Below, in pieces: positions 9,669 through 18,354 of a DNA stretch of 64,000 nt (position 1 is the first letter of the stretch; each line of letters opens with the position of its first letter). The notes beneath the pieces are model-generated. The model searched no databases. It had not been told where the DNA came from and worked only from the letters and a program-made list of their open reading frames with translations. The position numbers were made by a program, and so were the translations under genes. The DNA is from Plantibacter sp050587525 (lineage in GTDB: Bacteria; Actinomycetota; Actinomycetes; Actinomycetales; Microbacteriaceae). The stretch is taken from NCBI RefSeq assembly GCF_050587525.1, contig NZ_JBOBFT010000002.1:1-64000 (forward strand). The letters run 5' to 3'.

Positions 9669-11138
9669 CTACTGCAGGGCCGACGTCAGCCGCGCAAGAT
9701 TGTCGAGCACGGTCGACCGCAGGGGTTGCTTCAGCCACTCGGCCAACGTCAGCTCGCGACTGATCTCGCGGTAGCCGTCCTCGACGCCCCGCATCTCGTC
9801 GACGAAGCTGCGTCCGCGCACGAGCAGCGACACCTCGAGGTTGAGACCGAAGGAGCGCATGTCCATGTTGCTCGACCCGATGACCGCGACATCGTCGTCG
9901 ATCGTGAAGTGCTTCGCGTGCAAGATGTACGGCGCCGGGTACTGGAAGATGCGGACGCCCGCCCGCAGCAGCGCTTCGTAGTAGGACCGCTGCGCGTGCC
10001 ACACCATCGCCTGGTCGCCGATCTCCGACACGAACAGGTCGACCGGCACGCCTCGCTGCACGGCGGTGGTCACGGCGGACAGCAGGGACTCGTCCGGGAC
10101 GAAGTACGGACTCGTGATGACGATGCGCTTCTGAGCGGCGAAGATGAGCGCGAGGAACAGCTTGAGGTTGTTCTCGCCGTCGAACCCTGGACCGCTCGGC
10201 ACCACCTGACATTCGAGGTCGCCGATCGGCAGCGCGTCGAGCACGCCCACCTCGGTGGACAGCACCTCGTCGGTCTCGCTGTACCAGTCGCTCAGGAAGA
10301 TCGCGTTGATGCCGCTCACCCCGGGTCCCTCGACCCGCGTCATGAGTTCTTTCCACTTGAGCCCGCGCTTGATGTTGCTGCGCTTGTTGTAGCTCCGATC
10401 GATCACGTTCTGCGACCCCATGTACGCGACCGTGCCGTCGACGATGAGCATCTTGCGGTGGTTGCGGAGGTCCGGTCGTTGGAACTTGCCCTTGAGCGGC
10501 TGCAGCGGGAGCATCAGATGCCAGTCGGCGCCCATGTCCGTGAGGCGTTTGAGCGTCTGCTTGTAGTCGCGCGTCCGCCAGCTGGCGAAGTGGTCGAGGA
10601 GGACCCGCACCTTCACGCCGCGGGCGACGGCCGCTTCGAGCGCGTCGAAGAACGGCTTCGTCGTCTGGTCGCAGGTGAGGATGTAGAACTCGACGTGCAC
10701 GTACGACTTCGCGGCATCGATCTCGTGCGCCATCGCTTCGAGGGACGCCTCGTAATCGCCGATGAGACGGGCGGAGTTCCCGCCCTGCAGCGGCATCGAT
10801 CCGAGGTTGCGGTTCAACTGCACGACGGACCGGAACCACGCGGGCGCGTCCGATGTGAGGTTCGCGCGCACGAGGTCGCGGGTCGTCTGCCGGATGTAGA
10901 CGTTGATGTTGTACTGCTTCTTGCGACGCTTCCTCGGCAGTTTCGGATTGCCGATCACGAGGAACGCGATGACGCCGACGTACGGGATGAGGAAGATCGC
11001 GAGCAACCACGCCATGCCGGCTGTCGGGCGGCGGTTGCGCGGCACCACGATGACGGCGATGACTCGGATGATGAAGTCGACGGCGAAGAACGCCGCACCG
11101 AGCCAGGACCAGGTGAATTCGATCGTCATGGCGCCCAT
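9669..11138 (-). CDS. cls: cardiolipin synthase
   Basis: The 489-residue membrane enzyme joins two phosphatidylglycerols, or CDP-diacylglycerol with phosphatidylglycerol, into cardiolipin. Two N-terminal spans (about 10-32 and 42-63) form the PLD-nuclease N-terminal segment. Two phospholipase-D HKD motifs follow: HRKMLIVDG at 227 and HAKHFTIDD at 407, each with the trailing GSQN/GSSN. The length is normal. It follows lysS and two tiny membrane genes on the same strand (gaps of 37, 33 and 63 bp) and may be the end of that transcript. The ATG at 11138 lacks a strong ribosome-binding site; the internal ATG at 11129 is an alternative. Confidence 0.94.
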   Translation of the reverse strand: MGAMTIEFTWSWLGAAFFAVDFIIRVIAVIVVPRNRRPTAGMAWLLAIFLIPYVGVIAFLVIGNPKLPRKRRKKQYNINVYIRQTTRDLVRANLTSDAPAWFRSVVQLNRNLGSMPLQGGNSARLIGDYEASLEAMAHEIDAAKSYVHVEFYILTCDQTTKPFFDALEAAVARGVKVRVLLDHFASWRTRDYKQTLKRLTDMGADWHLMLPLQPLKGKFQRPDLRNHRKMLIVDGTVAYMGSQNVIDRSYNKRSNIKRGLKWKELMTRVEGPGVSGINAIFLSDWYSETDEVLSTEVGVLDALPIGDLECQVVPSGPGFDGENNLKLFLALIFAAQKRIVITSPYFVPDESLLSAVTTAVQRGVPVDLFVSEIGDQAMVWHAQRSYYEALLRAGVRIFQYPAPYILHAKHFTIDDDVAVIGSSNMDMRSFGLNLEVSLLVRGRSFVDEMRGVEDGYREISRELTLAEWLKQPLRSTVLDNLARLTSALQ

Positions 11139-11201
11139 TCGCTCGGGGTGCGGGTGGACCCCAGCCTACTCACCTCGCGGACGCGAAGGGTGCTGAAGGT
11201 G

Positions 11202-11396
11202 TCAGCTCTCTCGCGTGGCGTTCGGGGCGACGGGCGGGAGGCCCAGCTTCGCGCGCTCTTCGGCCTCGACGCGGGCATACGCCGCGCGCTCGTTGCGGTC
11301 CGAGCGGATGATCGAACGCATGATGACCCAGAAGATGATCCCGACGAGCAGGGTGGGGGCGATCGACCACGCCGCGTTCAACCAGTAGTTGTCCAT
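11202..11396 (-). CDS. small single-span membrane protein
   Basis: The 64-residue protein has one membrane helix (about residues 12-27, SIAPTLLVGIIFWVIM), then a basic/charged helix RSDRNERAAYARVEAEER and a Pro/Ala tail. I recognise the type as recurring near lysS in Microbacteriaceae, but no function is known. It lies between another tiny membrane gene and cls, all on the same strand. Confidence 0.7.
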   Translation of the reverse strand: MDNYWLNAAWSIAPTLLVGIIFWVIMRSIIRSDRNERAAYARVEAEERAKLGLPPVAPNATRES

Positions 11397-11429
11397 AACC
11401 CCTCCAGGATACCCCTGATCTGCTGTGCG

Positions 11430-11579
11430 TCAGCTGCCGTTGGCGATGGCCTGCCACACACCGCTGATCACGAGGTACAGGCCGATGCCGCCCACGATCA
11501 CCCAGATCGCGATGCGTCCGGTGGATGGCGTGGTCGACTTCTTCGGGTCTTTCGCGCCGTTCGGGTCCATCATGCTCAT
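11430..11579 (-). CDS. tiny single-span membrane protein
   Basis: A 49-residue product has a Lys/Asp/Pro-rich N-terminus (NGAKDPKKSTTPSTGR) and one helix (IAIWVIVGGIGLYLVISGVW) near its end. GGCGAGG lies just before the first of three in-frame ATGs (11579, 11573, 11570); I keep the first. It sits 37 bp after lysS on the same strand. No family is recognised; compact tail-anchored topology is all the sequence shows. Confidence 0.6.
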   Translation of the reverse strand: MSMMDPNGAKDPKKSTTPSTGRIAIWVIVGGIGLYLVISGVWQAIANGS

Positions 11580-11616
11580 CGCCTCGCCTGACCGTCCGTG
11601 ATCGTGGGTGGATCCG

Positions 11617-13167
<1,551 letters not shown>

Positions 13168-13242
13168 GCTGTGGGATTCTCCTCGTGCGGTCACCAGAGT
13201 TTACCGGGCGAGCCCGAGCGCCCGCTCCATCCCCTCGCCTTC

Positions 13243-13396
13243 GCCCTCCCCCTCAGCTTCCATCCTTCCCTCTTTACTCCCTCCCTCCCTCCCTCCCTCC
13301 CTCCCTCCCTCCTTCCTCCCTCCCTTCCTCCCCTCATTCCCTCCTTCCTTCCTTCCTCCCCTCATTCCCTCCCTCCCTCCTTGCCTTCCTCCCTCA
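13243..13396. repeat. homopyrimidine/homopurine low-complexity tract upstream of lysS
   Basis: About 150 bp are almost pure C/T on the plus strand, including nine perfect CTCC units at 13277-13312 and a later cluster near 13364-13382. On the lysS coding strand this reads GGGAGGGAGGGAGGG, a potential G-quadruplex or triplex former. Open frames across it encode only Pro/Ser/Leu repeats and are not genes. Confidence 0.9.
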
Positions 13397-13401
13397 TCTC
13401 G

Positions 13402-13492
13402 CACAACTCCTTCGATTTCGACAGCCGGATTCCGCGAGCCGCGCGAAACCGGGGATGTCGCGGGCGGCAGTGTCGAAATCGAAGGAGTTATG
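13402..13492. repeat. palindromic element B2 (REP-like)
   Basis: Same tips as B1: GCACAACTCCTTCGATTTCG on the left and the reverse complement on the right, with one base changed (GGAGTTATG). It lies upstream of DoxX and directly beside the homopyrimidine tract. Confidence 0.85.
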
Positions 13493-13651
13493 CGCACCCG
13501 GAACCTTGCCAGGAGCTATGAACGAGCTGGCAAGGGCCGCAGAGGAACCATTCGGAGGACAGCTCTCAGACGCCTGCCCTGTTTGGATCGAGGGAAGCTG
13601 TCCCCTGTTCGGGGCACGGCGCCGCCATCCACGAACTCGAAAGGCTCGTCC

Positions 13652-14098
13652 ATGACGACTCCAACCACCCAGCTCTCCAGCCGTTTCGCGAGCAGCGGGA
13701 CCGGCATCGGCCTCCTCGTCCTCCGGATCGTCTTCGGGGCCGCGTTCATCGCGCACGGCGCCCAGAAGGTCTTCGTCTGGACGATCCCCGGCACGCAGGC
13801 GAGCTTCGCCGAGATGGGCGTGCCGCTTCCCGAGATCGCGGCGATCGTCGTCGCGTTCCTCGAACTCGTCGGCGGCGCCCTCATCGTCCTCGGACTCGCG
13901 ACACGGATCATCGGCGCGACGCTCGCCGTCGACATGGCGGTCGCCCTGTTCCTCGTGCACCTGCCGGCCGGCTTCTTCGCGTCCGACGGCGGAGTCGAGC
14001 TCGTCCTGCTGCTGGGCGTCGGCGCGCTCGTCCTCGCGCTCACGGGCGCCGGCCCCTACGCGCTCGACGCCGTCTTCCGTCGTCGTCGGGCGAGCTGA
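13652..14098 (+). CDS. DoxX family membrane protein
   Basis: The 148-residue protein has the four-helix DoxX fold: GIGLLVLRIVFGAAFIAHGA with the conserved R and HG-x-QK (helix 1), then spans at about 62-80, 87-107 and 113-134. DoxX proteins are thought to act in membrane redox or as partners of oxidoreductases; here no partner is adjacent. GAAAGG precedes the ATG, and longer in-frame starts into the homopyrimidine tract are rejected. The gene is bracketed by B2 and B3 palindromic elements and by a decayed DUF2520 copy, suggesting it was brought in or trapped during local rearrangement. Confidence 0.85.
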   Translation: MTTPTTQLSSRFASSGTGIGLLVLRIVFGAAFIAHGAQKVFVWTIPGTQASFAEMGVPLPEIAAIVVAFLELVGGALIVLGLATRIIGATLAVDMAVALFLVHLPAGFFASDGGVELVLLLGVGALVLALTGAGPYALDAVFRRRRAS

Positions 14099-14134
14099 CC
14101 ACCCGGCCCTGCCTCCGTCGCATCGCCGCGTCAC

Positions 14135-14238
14135 CACCATCACAACTCCTTCGATCTGCTCGCCGCAAACCACGGGGCCCCCGGAAATCCGGGACCTCGG
14201 GTCTGGGCCGCGGCCGAATCGAAGGAGTTGTGATGGTG
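14135..14238. repeat. palindromic element B3 (variant, REP-like)
   Basis: CACCATCACAACTCCTTCGA (from 14135) matches the reverse complement of the segment ending at 14238 over 21 bp without a mismatch. The inner part differs from B1 and B2. It ends 10 bp before the stop codon of the DUF2520 fragment and may terminate DoxX transcription. Confidence 0.8.
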
Positions 14239-14247
14239 AAGTGGGCG

Positions 14248-14609
14248 CTAGAGGAGCTCCAGGTCCTCGGGGCGACTCGTCTGCCGGAGGGCGTCGTCGA
14301 CCGCGGACCGGACGAGCGAGGACAGGAAGCTTCCTGGATTCTCGACGCGACAGGTCGAGGCTCGTGCCCGTGAACGACATCGCCGGATGCAGCGCGAGCG
14401 GGATCACCCCGGCCGCCGCGGCGGAGGCGAGGACGCCGACGCCGAACTTCGCCGAGGTGTGCGCGACGAGCTGACCGGGCTGCCAGGCGCCGACGGCCGC
14501 GAGGCCCTCCACGAGCGACTGCAGTTCGCTGTCCGGGACCGCGATGATGACGAGCTCGCTGCGCTCGACGACCTCCGGCGTCTCCAGGACGGGCACGTCC
14601 GGCAGCATC
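14248..14609 (-). pseudogene. partial, deleted copy of the DUF2520 gene
   Basis: This 362-bp stretch is nearly identical to 18355-18916, the 3' part of the intact DUF2520 gene, including its TAG stop. Only a few substitutions are visible, for example CTC for GTC at about 14268. A clean 200-bp deletion removes the equivalent of 18456-18655. Both endpoints carry GACGC, one copy of which remains at 14344-14348. Because 200 is not a multiple of three, the reading frame is broken, and the 5' third of the gene is missing at 14610, where unrelated DNA begins. It is a dead duplicate recording how the accessory insert formed. Confidence 0.93.
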
Positions 14610-14781
14610 CGGACACAGATCGTGAATGTCGTCGAGGATATGATCGGGAACCGAGAGGGCATCCCCGATACCATCACCAATCGCACATACTCCCCAAGTT
14701 TCACGGTGCGAATTCTGCCGGAACTCCCCCGCAAGCTCGCCCTTGAAGCGGCTGAGCTGCACGTTTCACTCAACCGGCTGC
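14610..14781 (+). pseudogene. remnant of a HicB-type antitoxin (ribbon-helix-helix)
   Basis: Reading the plus strand gives VEDMIGNREGIPDTITNR and then YSPSFTVRILPELPRKLALE, with AAELHVSLNRL after it. This is the strand-helix-helix of HicB-family antitoxins, where family members read like YSGKFxVRxPPELHRxLAxEAA. The 5' end is replaced by the DUF2520 fragment, and after SLNRL the frame runs into unrelated sequence. No HicA toxin is visible. The fragment is too short and truncated to be functional. Confidence 0.55.
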
Positions 14782-15344
14782 CCTCCTCGCGCCGGACGAG
14801 GACGTAGCGGACGCGTGGCTCGCCGCCCGAGGCGCACACTGGCGATGCCGAAGAAAAGTCCGAGGGCTCCCCGGGAGCTTGACCAATGGTGACGATGGGA
14901 ATAGATCGACCAGCCTCGTCTGGGGCACCCAACGAGCTTTCATTGGGGCTCCACAGCGGGAGGCTGCGAGCGTCTTTGCAGGATTAGCCGACTCACCACG
15001 GTCCACAGCGGGTCGGGAGTTTCCGAGCCCAAGAGCTCAGGACGACACGGCACACGCCCGCGCGGTTCGCAGGCTCCGAACGGATCGGAATACGTCCACG
15101 AAGGAGATCGTCCTGGAGGAACAACTCCACATCTGACATCTTCAATGGTGGCTGAATCAGGTGGTTACAAGTATGGTGATTAGATCACCCGTCGACGACC
15201 CCGATGGACCCTCACAACTACCGAGGTCGCTGGTTCCGGAGTTCGCACGTCGCAGCACACCCAAGCCGAGTCAATCATCGGGAGCGACGAAAGCAATCCC
15301 GAAGAAGACGACGCCGCCGAAACGGAACGCCGGAGGAGGACAGA
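14782..15344. other. unassigned accessory DNA upstream of the RpiR-type gene
   Basis: No gene is recognised here. An 85-codon open frame at 14879-15136 has no familiar motif and no clear ribosome-binding site. A perfect inverted repeat, GGTGAT-TAG-ATCACC, lies at 15176-15190, about 155 bp before the RpiR-type start, and could be an operator. Base composition is less GC-rich than the flanking core genes. Confidence 0.5.
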
Positions 15345-16142
15345 TTGACCGTATTTGATCGCATCAATCTGAACCTATCGACGATGTCAGCATCAATGAA
15401 GGCCATCGCGACGACTGTCCTTCAGGACCCGAAATACGTCTCGAAAGCGCACATTGCTGCTCTTGCGAACCGTAGCGGCACCGCAAACGCCACCGTTACA
15501 CGGTTCTGTCGACTGATCGGGTACAGCGGATACGTCGACTTTCGCATCTCTCTCGCGGTTGACATGGCCACGATGCAGTCCGCCGGCACCTGGGAGTTCG
15601 AGGAACGACCCATTCCGGGGCTTCCTCAGGCACACCTTTTCACCCAGCTCCGCCGCGCAGACGAAGCCAGAATAGCGTCCGTATTCGACGACACGAACCC
15701 CGTGAAGATCACTCAGCTCTGCCAAAAGATCGTCGAAAGTCGAGAGATCCACGTATATGCGCGGGGTTTGTTCTCGTCCATGGGAGAGGTCTTAGCCCGT
15801 TCACTCTACCGAGAGGGAAAGGTGAGCCACTTCTGGTCAGATGGATACTTCGCGCCCGGGGAGTTCTCCACAGACGGGCACCACTCTGTCATGCTCGCGA
15901 TTGGTCCCGACGATTCAATTAGTTTGACGAATGCACTTCAGACATCGCGCAAATCGGGGGCATTTACCGCCGTGATCGGTGCAGCCGTAAAGTCCAGAGC
16001 CGCATCCGGAGCCGAACTGCACTTACACACACCGCACAACGACACTGGCTCTTACAACCCCTCCCCTTTCGCGTACTACCGCTCGGTCTCACTAATCTGC
16101 GAAATTGTCCTAGCCCAGGTTCAATCCGCCGCATGTGAATAA
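15345..16142 (+). CDS. RpiR/MurR family transcriptional regulator (HTH + SIS)
   Basis: The 265-residue protein has an N-terminal RpiR-type HTH (residues about 10-75; the recognition segment is SGTANATVTRFCRLIGYSGY) and a C-terminal SIS sugar-phosphate-binding domain (about 110-250, with REIHVYARGLFSSMGEVLAR). Members sense phosphosugars and control sugar, amino-sugar or sialic-acid catabolism, but no such genes are adjacent. The start is TTG at 15345, preceded by GGAGGAGGA. Open sequence upstream reads as an Arg-rich shadow. It faces the lipoprotein/mini-protein cassette convergently, with 17 bp between the stops. Target genes are unknown; it may be a stranded cargo gene. Confidence 0.85.
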   Translation: MTVFDRINLNLSTMSASMKAIATTVLQDPKYVSKAHIAALANRSGTANATVTRFCRLIGYSGYVDFRISLAVDMATMQSAGTWEFEERPIPGLPQAHLFTQLRRADEARIASVFDDTNPVKITQLCQKIVESREIHVYARGLFSSMGEVLARSLYREGKVSHFWSDGYFAPGEFSTDGHHSVMLAIGPDDSISLTNALQTSRKSGAFTAVIGAAVKSRAASGAELHLHTPHNDTGSYNPSPFAYYRSVSLICEIVLAQVQSAACE

Positions 16143-16159
16143 GCACGCACGACGGCCCC

Positions 16160-16774
16160 TTACAGCACCGAAACGAAACGTGCGGGGTCGGGGCACCTAT
16201 CCGTTACTTCGGAGAACGCGTTGCCCTGACTGACTCCCTCTTTCACAGCCCAGTTCGGGAGTTGTTCGGATATCGCCGCAAAAGGCACCCACAAGCTCAT
16301 GCCGTCATCACCGTCACGACTCAGGTACCCCTCTTCACTTGGAATCTCGCCGACTTTAAATCCTTGTGCTTCCAGACATTTGGCCTGTTGAAGATGAAGC
16401 TCGAAGAGATGAAGACGCTGCGAATCAGTGAGAACGCCATCCGAATGATTCGGGTCATTCTCAGCAATGCAGTCTTTGATTTGCCCCGTCCGTTCATCTT
16501 GTTCGCCCTGAGGCAGTCCAGAGAGATCCTGCCTGAAGGTTCCGTTTGCCACATCGAGCTCGACGCTGATGCCAGCTTCCTCAACGCACGCTTGCACCGC
16601 TTCCATATTGACTCTCAGCGCAGACGTGCTCAGTGTCGAATACACGTCACTTGCCTCTTCGTCGCTCCACCCGTCGCCGGTCCGGCCCTCCTGAGTGTCC
16701 GAACAGCCGACCAACATCGCGGCAGAAACGATCGATATGAAGAGGACGAATGATCTCAACTTCAAACCATTCAC
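16160..16774 (-). CDS. lipoprotein with paired cysteines, end of the mini-protein cassette
   Basis: The 204-residue product has a signal peptide and lipobox (AAMLVGC, Cys at about residue 24). The mature part contains spaced cysteines in segments QACVEEAGI, IKDCIAEND, QAKCLEAQGF and TDRCPDP, a pattern seen in actinobacterial surface lipoproteins but without known function. The start is GTG at 16774, with GAGGTG eight bases upstream; an ATG farther up is rejected because it precedes that site. It follows two secreted mini-protein genes on the same strand with a 66-bp gap. By position it could be an immunity, anchoring or receptor protein for them; this is inference only. Confidence 0.75.
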   Translation of the reverse strand: MNGLKLRSFVLFISIVSAAMLVGCSDTQEGRTGDGWSDEEASDVYSTLSTSALRVNMEAVQACVEEAGISVELDVANGTFRQDLSGLPQGEQDERTGQIKDCIAENDPNHSDGVLTDSQRLHLFELHLQQAKCLEAQGFKVGEIPSEEGYLSRDGDDGMSLWVPFAAISEQLPNWAVKEGVSQGNAFSEVTDRCPDPARFVSVL

Positions 16775-16840
16775 GATGCACACCTCGAAACGAAGATGAA
16801 GGGAGATCGCTTGGCGAAGCAATCTCCCTTCAAGCAATAT

Positions 16841-17182
16841 TTACCCACAGATTCCGCTTGTCCTCGTGATTGATTCGCCAGCGAGAGACCAATTGGCGGC
16901 CGTCCACGGCGAGTACCAGCTCTTGTATGAACCGTCACCATCGAATGTGTCACCAACCTGGTTGTTCGGATTCGACACCTGAGTGAACACCAGCGAAGAG
17001 GCTCTCCCACTCACCGTTGCTGAGACGCCAGCAAAGTGGGATGGTCCACCAGCGCACATCTGCGTGCCGGAGACGAAAGTTGCCGCGTAGGCAGGCGTCG
17101 AGACGATTGCCCCGAGCCCCATAGTGCACATTGCCGCGGCGATGAGTCCGCCACGAGCCTTACTGAAGAATTGGTGCGCCAT
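16841..17182 (-). CDS. secreted two-cysteine mini-protein (copy 2)
   Basis: The 113-residue precursor has a signal peptide ending STPAYA (about residue 33). The mature roughly 80-residue part holds one cysteine near the start (GTQMCAGGPSHFAG) and one at the penultimate position (SGICG), ideal for a single end-to-end disulphide. It shares with the upstream gene the blocks CAGGPSH-x-AG and YSP-x-T-x-A-x-WS-x-xAG, ending SG-x-C. AAGGAG precedes the ATG, with a TTCTTG-type repeat (17191-17216) just before it. No family is recognised. Size, secretion and duplication resemble bacteriocin or small toxin genes, but lactococcin-972 motifs are not present. Confidence 0.75.
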   Translation of the reverse strand: MAHQFFSKARGGLIAAAMCTMGLGAIVSTPAYAATFVSGTQMCAGGPSHFAGVSATVSGRASSLVFTQVSNPNNQVGDTFDGDGSYKSWYSPWTAANWSLAGESITRTSGICG

Positions 17183-17258
17183 TGCGTTCTCCTTCTTGTT
17201 CTTATTCTTGTTCTTGCGTGCTTCTCGATCTGGTTACAGACCTTCCGTATGGAAAGAG

Positions 17259-17591
17259 CTAGCTGCAGGTTCCCGAGGCGTAGCCCCAAGTACCGGCAAT
17301 GATCGACCACTGGGCTGAGGTGTATGGCGAGTAAATCGTTCGGTACACCTCTTCGATGGATGGGTCGATGTATCGAATGTGCGACCCATCGAGAGTGCTC
17401 GTGAAATCGATCTGTGACGTGGCCCACAAACCCTTAATCCCTGCGTAGTGAGACGGACCCCCTGCGCACGTCTGAACGCCCTGCGCATACCCCCCAGCAG
17501 ACGCAGGCGCCGCCCCAAGCGCGACCACACCAGAGAGAACAACGACTGCAAAGACGGCGTTACCGCCCAGCTTCATTGCACTGCGATTCAT
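17259..17591 (-). CDS. secreted two-cysteine mini-protein (copy 1)
   Basis: The 110-residue precursor has a signal peptide ending GAAPASA, then a mature domain of about 77 residues with cysteines in GVQTCAGGPSHYAG and at the end (ASGTCS). The aligned blocks shared with the next gene are the N-terminal CAGGPSH motif and a C-terminal YSPYTSAQWSIIAG. I start at the ATG at 17591, preceded by GGGAG. The ATG at 17630 would coincide with the transcription start predicted from the promoter at 17634-17661. It is probably the first gene of a three-gene operon. Function unknown. Confidence 0.75.
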   Translation of the reverse strand: MNRSAMKLGGNAVFAVVVLSGVVALGAAPASAGGYAQGVQTCAGGPSHYAGIKGLWATSQIDFTSTLDGSHIRYIDPSIEEVYRTIYSPYTSAQWSIIAGTWGYASGTCS

Positions 17592-17633
17592 CCTAAAACT
17601 CCCGTTCCGAGGGATGCTCCCTCCTTTCATGCG

Positions 17634-17661
17634 ACCCTACTCCGATCACTAACCTTGTCAA
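17634..17661 (-). promoter_or_regulatory. promoter of the mini-protein operon
   Basis: On the minus strand TTGACA (17661-17656) and TAGGGT (17639-17634) are separated by 16 bp. Transcription would begin around 17627, giving a leader of about 35 nt. The surrounding 17640-17700 stretch is unusually AT-rich for this genome. Confidence 0.6.
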
Positions 17662-17760
17662 CATCTCATTTTTATAAGATACTCGTTTGATATTTTATAT
17701 TGTTGATCTGTCGGATCTCTTCCTGGCCAATTTCACAAGGCGCGAGACGTTACGGCATCA

Positions 17761-18346
17761 CCGCCGCGTCGCTCAGTCTCGATGCAACGCTTCGAGCATG
17801 TCGGCTCACCGATAAGATCGAGGTCATCGGGGATCTCGAGGCGGCATGGGCGGCGCAGATCATTCGATTGGGCGATCGCGTGGCGGTTTGAGCACGAAGA
17901 TCCACGCCTTCGTCGACGGCCACGACCGACCATTGGTGGTGTTGACGAGCCCGGGACAGGCGGGTGATTCGCCGATGTTCCCGCACCTGATAAACCACCT
18001 GCGGATCGGCCGCCCAGGTGCCGGGTGTCTGCGCATGAGGCCCGTCCGGGTTCGCGCGGACAAGGGTGAGCCGTCCCACGCGATCCGCACCCACCTGCAC
18101 GAACGGGGCGTCGAGGCCGTGATCCCGCAACCCGCCGACCACATCGGACATCGAATCCGGTGCGACAGCAGAGGCGGCCGCCCGCCCTGCTTCGACCGCG
18201 ACGACCACAAGAACCGCAACGTCGTCGAACGAAACTTCGCGACCTTCAAACAGTGGCGAGGCATCGCGACCCGCTACGACAAACTTGCCATCACCTATCG
18301 CGGCGGAGCAGTCCTCCGAGCGATCACGATCTGGTCCAAAGCATGA
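17761..18346 (+). pseudogene. IS5-type transposase remnant
   Basis: From about 17846 the frame reads ADHSIGRSRGGLSTKIHAFV, DRPLVVLTSPGQAGDSPMFP, SRGGRPPCFD and RNVVERNFATFKQWRGIATR, the hallmark C-terminal half of an IS4/IS5-group DDE transposase, ending naturally at 18346. The N-terminal half is missing. A preceding piece containing SLDATLRA (about 17775-17800) is in another frame, so there are frameshifts as well. The right end runs GAGACACACC directly into CTAG at 18355, the stop codon of the intact DUF2520 gene. No left end is found. Confidence 0.85.
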
Positions 18347-18354
18347 GACACACC

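Noticed and set aside
14879..15136. 85-codon open frame in the accessory insert
   Set aside because: No clear ribosome-binding site, no motif and mixed composition; kept only as a note within the unassigned region.
16841..17591. Lactococcin-972-type bacteriocin identity for the mini-proteins
   Set aside because: Size and secretion fit, but the sequences lack that family's characteristic tyrosine/histidine-rich segments and instead have two cysteines; I leave the family open.
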